Origin: Tissierellia bacterium
Lineage (GTDB): Bacteria > Bacillota_A > Clostridia > Tissierellales > Peptoniphilaceae
Assembly: GCA_012513395.1 (NCBI GenBank)
Contig: JAAZCH010000280.1
Span: forward strand, 1 to 20,189
Length of the DNA stretch: 20,189 nucleotides
Direction of reading: 5' to 3'
Part shown: positions 15,725-20,189 of the stretch, in pieces
Position numbering within the stretch: position 1 is the stretch's first letter
Layout of the letters: each line of letters starts with the position of its first letter
Position numbers and translations under genes: made by a program
Notes under the pieces: generated by a model
Seen by the model: only the letters and a program-made list of their open reading frames with translations
The model's database searches: none
What the model was told of the DNA's origin: nothing

Positions 15725-15745
15725 TATAGTTAAGGAGGTAACACT

Positions 15746-16600
15746 ATGTATGCCAATAATGCTTATCTGAATAATACGACTATGGACATCAAGGACAAGT
15801 CAAGCCCGTTAATTGTAACAAGCTGTGGCACTTACCATTTATTTACTTGTCCCAAATTATCGACATGGCGACCACGTGGACGTCTTGACTTTCAGTTGCT
15901 ATACATTGCATCCGGAAAAGCTCATTTTCACTTTAACGGAAAAGAAGAAATTGTCACCGCTGGTCACATGGTTTTATACAGACCAAAGGAACCTCAAAAA
16001 TACGAATACTACGGTGAAGATCAGACAGAAGTGTATTGGGTACATTTTACCGGAAATGATGTAACAAACATTCTTCGTTATTATGGCTTTACAAAAGAAA
16101 AGCATGTTTATTACTGTGGTAAGGGACTTGATTATCAGAATCATTTTAGATTAATGATTCAGGAATTACAGATGTGTAAGGAACATTATGCCGAAATACT
16201 TGAAATGCATTTAAGAGAAATCTTCATTATGGTTCACAGACATTTACAAACAAGTGCAAGAGTAAGTAACAGTCAGATTGCAGAAGATATAGATGTAGCA
16301 ACGCTCTACTTCAACGAGCATTACAACGAAGAAATAAATATCGAGGAATATGCTCAAACCCATAATATGAGTACAAGCTGGTTCATCCGAAATTTTAAAC
16401 AATACACCGGCTTTACTCCTTTGCAATACATATTATCTGTTCGTATTTATAACGCTGAGGCTCTGCTAAAAAGCAATATGTATAATATCACCGAAGTAGC
16501 TAGTATTGTCGGTTATGATAATCCGTTATATTTTAGCAGGACATTCAAAAAATTGAAGGGCATTTCTCCTTCAGAGTATAGAAACAGTATAGAAACCTAG
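15746..16600 (+). CDS. AraC-family transcriptional regulator of the lac-gal operon
   Basis: A 284-residue protein with the classical two-domain build. The N-terminal cupin-like sensor (about residues 30-150) includes GRLDFQLLYIASGKAHFHFN and GHMVLYRPKEPQKYEYYGED, typical of AraC regulators of glycoside hydrolase operons. The C-terminal DNA-binding domain (about 185-282) has two HTH units: NIEEYAQTHNMSTSWFIRNF and ITEVASIVGYDNPLYFSRTF, followed by KLKGISPSEYR. The start is fixed by TAAGGAGGTAACACT. It is divergent from lacL with about 270 bp between. I infer that it activates the lac-gal operon in response to lactose, galactose or a derivative; the ligand cannot be read from the sequence. Confidence 0.92.
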   Translation: MYANNAYLNNTTMDIKDKSSPLIVTSCGTYHLFTCPKLSTWRPRGRLDFQLLYIASGKAHFHFNGKEEIVTAGHMVLYRPKEPQKYEYYGEDQTEVYWVHFTGNDVTNILRYYGFTKEKHVYYCGKGLDYQNHFRLMIQELQMCKEHYAEILEMHLREIFIMVHRHLQTSARVSNSQIAEDIDVATLYFNEHYNEEINIEEYAQTHNMSTSWFIRNFKQYTGFTPLQYILSVRIYNAEALLKSNMYNITEVASIVGYDNPLYFSRTFKKLKGISPSEYRNSIET

Positions 16601-16614
16601 CATTTTCCAAAATC

Positions 16615-16660
16615 AAACATGCACATATTTCTCCATTTGCAACTTTTGTCTACTTTTGGA
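16615..16660 (+). promoter_or_regulatory. Third AraC-type site, upstream of the 28-codon ORF
   Basis: AAACATGCACA (16615-16625) is an exact 11-bp match to 15638-15648 beside operator site 1. TTTTGTCTACTTTTGGAA (16644-16661) matches the minus-strand form of site 1 at 14 of 18 positions and points toward the small ORF. Possible -10 boxes downstream are TATTTT (16685-16690; distance almost as in the lacL promoter) and TATGAT (16695-16700). Confidence 0.45.
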
Positions 16661-16732
16661 ATGGATTTGGCGAGTAATATATCTTATTTTGGATTATGAT
16701 TGCCTCAGAAAGAACGAAAGGAGATGAGAAAT

Positions 16733-16819
16733 ATGAAACAGACAGTAAAAAACTTTTTTGAAGAAATCTTCAATTTTTACGCACCTGTATTTCTTCATCA
16801 AACAAATCGCATGTGGTAA
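16733..16819 (+). CDS. Small ORF of 28 residues, possible lactose-regulon peptide
   Basis: I do not recognise this peptide. It begins MKQTVKNFFEEIFNFY, continues APVFLHQT and ends NRMW. The case for translation is the excellent ribosome binding site, AAAGGAGATGAGAAAT, directly before the ATG. The N-terminal half, with alternating Phe/Ile and Lys/Glu, could form an amphipathic helix. There is no Cys, no signal peptide and no full membrane segment. It lies 132 nt after the araC stop, behind a site resembling the lacL operator, and is followed by a hairpin terminator. It could be a regulatory or membrane-associated small protein, or the start of a lost longer gene; the direct TAA and downstream non-coding DNA argue against the latter. 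Confidence 0.5.
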   Translation: MKQTVKNFFEEIFNFYAPVFLHQTNRMW

Positions 16820-17054
16820 TCCACAAACTAGTAATTTCCTTTTCTAAATATATAACCTCGCTAGTTAATATAAAAAAGAAACGGATTTACCACAAGACAA
16901 TTATGTGTTATTGCCCCAAGAGCAACACTTCTTATATTTCAAAAGGATATGCCCTCTTATTCAAGAATGGAATATCCTTTTATTTTTATATGCTTCATTA
17001 TTTCATTTCAAATGTAATGTGAATTTCATACTTCTGATACGTAATAAAAATCAC
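16820..17054. other. Non-coding stretch after the small ORF
   Basis: About 235 bases of AT-rich DNA. Besides the terminator at 16941-16986 I see only short hairpins: TGTGG-TAAT-CCACA over the small-ORF stop (16812-16825) and a bulged stem GTGTTATTGC/GCAACAC (16903-16926). No further ORF with a good ribosome binding site is seen. Confidence 0.5.
16941..16986 (+). terminator. Hairpin terminator after the 28-codon ORF
   Basis: AAAAGGATAT (16941-16950) pairs with ATATCCTTTT (16972-16981), followed by ATTTTTAT. The 21-nt loop may pair further (CTT/AAG). The opposite strand also has four T after the stem, so it may stop transcription from both sides. Confidence 0.7.
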
Positions 17055-17129
17055 TCAAGTAATATCTAACTCATTCACATCTTCATTGTCAATTATCTTT
17101 GCATCACAGATCACATAGTTTAATTTCAT
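17055..17129 (-). CDS. Small ORF of 24 residues
   Basis: An unrecognised acidic peptide, MKLNYVICDAKIIDNEDV followed by NELDIT. The evidence is a near-perfect ribosome binding site, TTAAGGAGTAATTATT, before the ATG, plus hairpin terminators on both sides (16941-16986 and 17236-17273) that isolate it as its own unit. No signal peptide or membrane segment is seen. It resembles the short leader-like or cargo ORFs common in mobile elements, but I can assign no function. TTGATA and TATATA upstream are a weak promoter with 19-nt spacing. Confidence 0.4.
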   Translation of the reverse strand: MKLNYVICDAKIIDNEDVNELDIT

Positions 17130-17232
17130 AATAATTACTCCTTAACATAAAAGATACAGTCTATATAGTAATGTCTTTTATTTTTTTATCAACAGTCATG
17201 ACAGAAAATGAACCTTTATTGCAGAAAACGAC

Positions 17233-17273
17233 AAAAAGTCCACTTGAATTACACCTTTCATTCAAGTGGACTT
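17233..17273 (-). terminator. Strong intrinsic terminator of the coiled-coil gene
   Basis: On the minus strand AAGTCCACTTGAAT pairs perfectly with ATTCAAGTGGACTT (14 bp, 10-nt loop, 17236-17273) and runs into TTTTT. It begins just 5 nt after the stop of the 17279 gene. Confidence 0.92.
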
Positions 17274-17278
17274 CACCC

Positions 17279-18015
17279 TTATCGGCTCTTACCCTTTACC
17301 TCTGACACAACCTCTGTCTCTGCTTTTCCTGACTGCTGATAGGCTTCAAAGGCGTCTGCCCCATACTGAAATTCCGGCTCTGCCACAGCTCCAAGCATGG
17401 AAGGCTCTGCCATTTCCACATCCTTCATTCGCTCCGGCTCTTTGGCAAGACTTTCCACCTTATCAAGTGCCTCATCCAGATATTGCTCCATTCTCTGATA
17501 CAGCTTTTTCTTTGCCTCGAAAGGCTTTTTCACAAGCTCCGTTTTAGAGAACTTCTTTTCCTTTTCGGGATAATCAACCGTTTCCTTATCTGCAAAGGTA
17601 CAGAAGGTATTAGCAATCTTCTGTCCGGCTTCCCTCATACCGCTACCAAAGGCATCCAATTTATTTATGGTATGCTCTGTCTCTGCAATACTCTTACGGA
17701 CATTCTCTCGGACAGACTCCAGCTTATCCTTAATGCCTAAGAACTCAGATACCTTATGAAGTGCCGCTTTGCCCTTCGCTTTTGCCTCTGCCACAATTTC
17801 AGAAGCCTTTGCTTTTACCTCTGTTTTGATTTCAAACAACTGCTCCTTCATCTTCTGGCATTGCTGTTCTAAGGATTCCACAGCCTTACGGACGGTAGCC
17901 TTTAAGGTCTTGTCTGCCTTTTCCTGCTCCATCTTTTCAAGCTGTTTACGGACGCTTGATAATTCCTCTGTCACCTGCTCAAGCCTCTTGCCCATTCCAT
18001 CAATCAAAGTATTAA
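17279..18015 (-). pseudogene. Coiled-coil protein of conjugative-element type (DUF6674-like), 5' end cut off by IS21
   Basis: About 245 residues remain. The sequence is strongly helical and charged: GKRLEQVTEELSSVRKQLEK, AKASEIVAEAKAKGKAALHK, then VRENVRKSIAETEHTINKLD. An acidic Pro-containing tail ends GADAFEAYQQSG. The G+C content is clearly above that of all neighbours. It resembles DUF6674-type accessory proteins that I associate with integrative conjugative elements of Clostridia; this is tentative. The reading frame is open without a break into the IS21 end, with a stop only inside the IS (about 18067). The TTG at 18007 has no ribosome binding site, so the native start was upstream and is lost. 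Probably not functional. Confidence 0.65.
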
Positions 18016-18061
18016 TGTCAAGACTATTTTGAACAATTGTGCCAATATTTTTATGTACAAT
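18016..18061 (+). repeat. IS21 terminal inverted repeat (istB side)
   Basis: The 46 bases from TGTCAAGAC to TATGTACAAT match the other end at 31 positions. The last matched block (TATGTA) is about 40 bases inside the tip, in line with the multiple transposase-binding sites known at IS21 ends. Confidence 0.8.
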
Positions 18062-18068
18062 TGTTCAA
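18029..18068. repeat. Perfect 12-bp inverted repeat inside the IS21 end
   Basis: TTGAACAATTGT (18029-18040) and ACAATTGTTCAA (18057-18068) are exact inverted copies 16 bases apart, overlapping the istB stop codon. They have no T tract, so this is not an ordinary terminator. They may be IstA-binding repeats or an RNA structure that limits read-through. Confidence 0.6.
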
Positions 18069-18823
18069 TTATTTTTATCAGATATTTTGGATAATGCAGT
18101 AGCCGTCCTGTAAGAGTTTCCGAGAATATTTACAATAGTAGAATGATGAACAAGTCTGTCTAAAATAGCACTAGCTAGCATATTGTCTAAAAATATTTGA
18201 TTCCAGTCGGATAGATTAATATTACTAGTAACTATTGTGCTTTTCTTTTCATAACGTCTATCTATAAGTTGAAAAAACATTTTTGCTTCTTGTTCTCCAA
18301 TTGGCAAATATCCAATTTCATCAATTATAAGAAGCTTGTATTTACTAAAATGTTTTATTCTATCATCAAGTTTGTTTTCAATATAAGCTTTTTTTAATTG
18401 CTCTATCAAATCTTGGCATTTTATAAAATAGGTACTTACTCTTTTCTTTGCTGCAGCAATTCCAATTGACGTGGCAAGGTGGGTCTTACCCACGCCACTA
18501 TTGCCTATCAATATAATATTGCTATTATTATCTAAAAAACGTAAGCTTTCGAAATCTAAAAATTGTTGTTTGTTTATTTTAGGTTGAAACTCAAAATCAA
18601 AGTCCTTCAATTCTTTCAGGTGCGGGAATGCTGCTACTTTAACCATAGCGTGCGCAGCATTAAAATTTTTAACTTCAACCTCTTTACTAGTTAACTCACA
18701 CAAAGCGTCTACAATGCTTAGTTTATGCTCATTTATTTTATTAATATAGTCATCTATTTGTAGGCTGATTTGTGTTAATTTAAGTTCATGTAAGTTCTTC
18801 TGTAACTGTTGATAATTGTTCAT
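18065..18823 (-). CDS. istB: IS21-family helper ATPase IstB
   Basis: A 252-residue AAA+ ATPase that assists IstA in target selection and strand transfer. Walker A GNSGVGKT is at 107-114, Walker B LLIIDE at 164-169 (followed by IGYLPI), and the sensor segment STIVTSNINLSDW follows. It is related to the DnaC helicase-loader group. The N-terminal helical part (LHELKLTQISLQIDDYINKI) is typical of the IstB-like family. It overlaps the end of istA by 38 nt; AGAGGAG lies 13-14 nt before the ATG, so expression is probably coupled to istA. Length and motifs are normal. Confidence 0.94.
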   Translation of the reverse strand: MNNYQQLQKNLHELKLTQISLQIDDYINKINEHKLSIVDALCELTSKEVEVKNFNAAHAMVKVAAFPHLKELKDFDFEFQPKINKQQFLDFESLRFLDNNSNIILIGNSGVGKTHLATSIGIAAAKKRVSTYFIKCQDLIEQLKKAYIENKLDDRIKHFSKYKLLIIDEIGYLPIGEQEAKMFFQLIDRRYEKKSTIVTSNINLSDWNQIFLDNMLASAILDRLVHHSTIVNILGNSYRTATALSKISDKNN

Positions 18824-20099
18824 TAAACTTTTTCATCTCCTCTAAATGTTTAGCTGCATAGTTTTTAACATCTTCTTTATCCGAGTTTCTAAAAGTTAAG
18901 CTCATCATTGCTAAGTGATGATTTTCATGATAATTAATTTTTTTATTAGAAACTGTATGTAAAGTTATTAATTTATGGTCATAATAAACATATAGGTTAT
19001 TATCAATAACTTTAACAACAATATTTTTATTAATAAAATCAACGGGGACAGAATATAGATTTCCCTTATAGCGAAATAGTCCATTGGAATTGACTTTCGC
19101 ATGTATTGTTGTATTTTTGTAATAAGAACATATTTTATCATTTGGTAGTGGTAAAAGATGTTCTTTCTCTTTTTTAAATACTAATATCGGAGGAATACCT
19201 ATTGCCTGACAGACTCTTGAATTAGCTTCATTTGTTATTTCTTGCATCTTCTCGAATAACTCTTCCTCATTATTAAGCAATCCATTATAAGTCATTATTT
19301 CATCAATAACTCGCATTGGATTTTCAACTTTTGCTTTAGTATTTGGCCTTGCTCTAATGCAAGGTACGATATTAAATCCAAAGTCATCAGCAAATTGCTG
19401 AAATTTAGGATTAACTTTACCGTCAGAACGTTCCGTTCTAGCTTTATCCATCATTGTTGAAGCATTATCTATAACTATTTCTTTGGGCACACCTCCTAAT
19501 GCTTCAAAAGCATTAGTTAAGAAATCAAATAAATATGCTTGAGATGTTGATGGACAAATTGCCCAATATTTGAACCTAGATGCTGATAATATCAAACTGC
19601 CAACATTAAAGATAAACTCTTCTCCGCTTTTAAAAGAAAATTTTAATTTTTCTTTCCAATCAAATTGTGCTTGTTTTCCAAAGGAAGTTTCAGATTTTAC
19701 AGCATCTTTCTTTTTGTTTGGTTTAAAGTATTCTGCAAATTTTTCATGTTTTAAAATATAATAATTAAAATTACTTCTTGAACAATCTAATCCTTTTTCT
19801 CTAACCAAATATCTATAGAGATGAGATTTATAATAAAATATTTGGTCCGTTTCTGCTGAAAGCAAACTCGAAATGATATCATAAAAATCATCTATCTTTG
19901 ATTTTTTAGATTTTCTAACTTTCTTTATATCTCCATCATAATACTTTTTAACTGTTCTTCTATCCACTCCTAATTCTCTAGCTATGGCACTAAAATTAGG
20001 TCTATCCAAATTATTAACCTCGACTAAAAGTTTTAGCTTATTTAAATCTTTTACTGATCTTAAAAATATTTCAGTATTAATGTTTATCATATAAATCAT
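18786..20099 (-). CDS. istA: IS21-family transposase IstA
   Basis: A 437-residue DDE transposase. An N-terminal helix-turn-helix (NFSAIARELGVDRRTVKKYY) binds the IS ends. The catalytic core has D in QAQFDWKEKL, D in PKEIVIDNASTMM and E in RPNTKAKVENPMRV. A beta-barrel region (NGLFRYKGNLYSVPVDFINK) and a C-terminal helical tail follow. The start at 20099 is chosen because GGTGATTAAT directly precedes it; an ATG four codons upstream (20111) contains that site. All three acidic residues are present, so it appears functional. Confidence 0.93.
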   Translation of the reverse strand: MIYMININTEIFLRSVKDLNKLKLLVEVNNLDRPNFSAIARELGVDRRTVKKYYDGDIKKVRKSKKSKIDDFYDIISSLLSAETDQIFYYKSHLYRYLVREKGLDCSRSNFNYYILKHEKFAEYFKPNKKKDAVKSETSFGKQAQFDWKEKLKFSFKSGEEFIFNVGSLILSASRFKYWAICPSTSQAYLFDFLTNAFEALGGVPKEIVIDNASTMMDKARTERSDGKVNPKFQQFADDFGFNIVPCIRARPNTKAKVENPMRVIDEIMTYNGLLNNEEELFEKMQEITNEANSRVCQAIGIPPILVFKKEKEHLLPLPNDKICSYYKNTTIHAKVNSNGLFRYKGNLYSVPVDFINKNIVVKVIDNNLYVYYDHKLITLHTVSNKKINYHENHHLAMMSLTFRNSDKEDVKNYAAKHLEEMKKFNEQLSTVTEELT

Positions 20100-20137
20100 A
20101 TTAATCACCATTAATACTGTGCTAAATTTTACCTTCT

Positions 20138-20183
20138 ATTATACATAGACATATTAGCAACTCTGTACATTATTATCTTAGCA
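20138..20183 (-). repeat. IS21 terminal inverted repeat (istA side)
   Basis: Read from 20183 on the minus strand: TGCTAAGATAATAATGTACA and on to TATGTATAAT. It pairs without gaps with the opposite end. The promoter of istA must lie in or just inside this repeat, since only about 40 bases separate it from the start codon. Confidence 0.8.
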
Positions 20184-20189
20184 TTTATA

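Larger units (their letters stand above)
18016..20183 (-). mobile_element. IS21-family insertion sequence, complete
   Basis: An element of 2168 bp with istA and istB, the standard IS21 pair. The ends were found by comparing sequence outside the genes: from 18016 inward on the plus strand and from 20183 inward on the minus strand, 31 of 46 bases match without gaps (TGTCAAGACTATTTTGAACA versus TGCTAAGATAATAATGTACA and onward). Both ends start with TG, as expected. The flanking bases, GTATTAA on the left and TTTATA on the right, do not form a visible target duplication, though only 6 bases are visible on the right. Both ORFs are intact, so the element may be active. Confidence 0.9.

Noticed and set aside
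16733..16819. AgrD-like cyclic autoinducer peptide, because a LytTR-type regulator remnant is nearby
   Set aside because: The peptide has no Cys or Ser in the ring position and lacks the acidic C-terminal tail of AgrD. No AgrB-like processing protease is in the window.
16813..17022. Plus-strand 69-codon frame after the small ORF
   Set aside because: No ribosome binding site, it overlaps the 28-codon ORF and runs through a strong hairpin terminator.
17266..18032. Three plus-strand frames opposite the coiled-coil gene
   Set aside because: They are mirror images of a biased helical coding sequence and have no translation signals.
1..20189. CRISPR array, tRNA, rRNA or known riboswitch
   Set aside because: I looked for regularly spaced repeats, cloverleaf-like segments and riboswitch-like conserved cores in the non-coding stretches and saw none.

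Overview
The window looks like DNA from a Gram-positive anaerobe of the Clostridia. The left 4.9 kb is very AT-rich, with Clostridium-type housekeeping genes and strong AGGAGG-like ribosome binding sites. The middle 11 kb is visibly richer in G+C and resembles genes of gut Lachnospiraceae. No 16S rRNA or other species marker is present, so the genus is inference.

Layout. (1) 100-1667, + strand: the two-subunit iron-sulfur L-serine dehydratase sdaAB-sdaAA, closed by a bidirectional terminator. (2) 1719-4227, - strand: a DUF308/HdeD-like membrane protein, a tRNA-dihydrouridine synthase family protein and a PHP-domain phosphoesterase. (3) 4515-4923: the C-terminal half of an aldo/keto reductase, cut by an IS3-family element (about 4924-6201). 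The other end of that element cuts a LytTR-type response regulator, leaving only its receiver domain. (4) 6643-6978: an XRE-type repressor. (5) 7183-15472, - strand: a compact operon lacL-lacM-galK-galE-galT-galM-mgsA, read right to left. (6) 15746-16600, + strand: a divergent AraC-family regulator. (7) 16601-17278: mostly non-coding, with two well-initiated small ORFs (28 and 24 codons) and two strong hairpin terminators. (8) 17279-18015: the remnant of a coiled-coil protein of a type I associate with conjugative elements (tentatively DUF6674). It is broken by a complete IS21-family element (18016-20183, istA-istB), whose terminal repeats I could align.

How it works together. LacL+LacM (heterodimeric GH2 beta-galactosidase) splits lactose. 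GalM interconverts the galactose anomers, and GalK, GalT and GalE (Leloir pathway) turn galactose into glucose-1-phosphate. MgsA at the operon end would drain excess dihydroxyacetone phosphate to methylglyoxal. No sugar transporter is encoded here. The lacL/araC intergenic region holds two near-identical direct repeats whose starts are 84 bp apart. One sits just upstream of the lacL -10 box and overlaps a good promoter for araC, a layout expected of an autoregulated AraC-type activator.

The most interesting signal: a third, similar site lies downstream of araC, just ahead of the 28-codon ORF. This suggests that a small peptide belongs to the same lactose regulon. The island is bounded by IS elements and truncated genes, consistent with horizontal acquisition and IS-mediated rearrangement.
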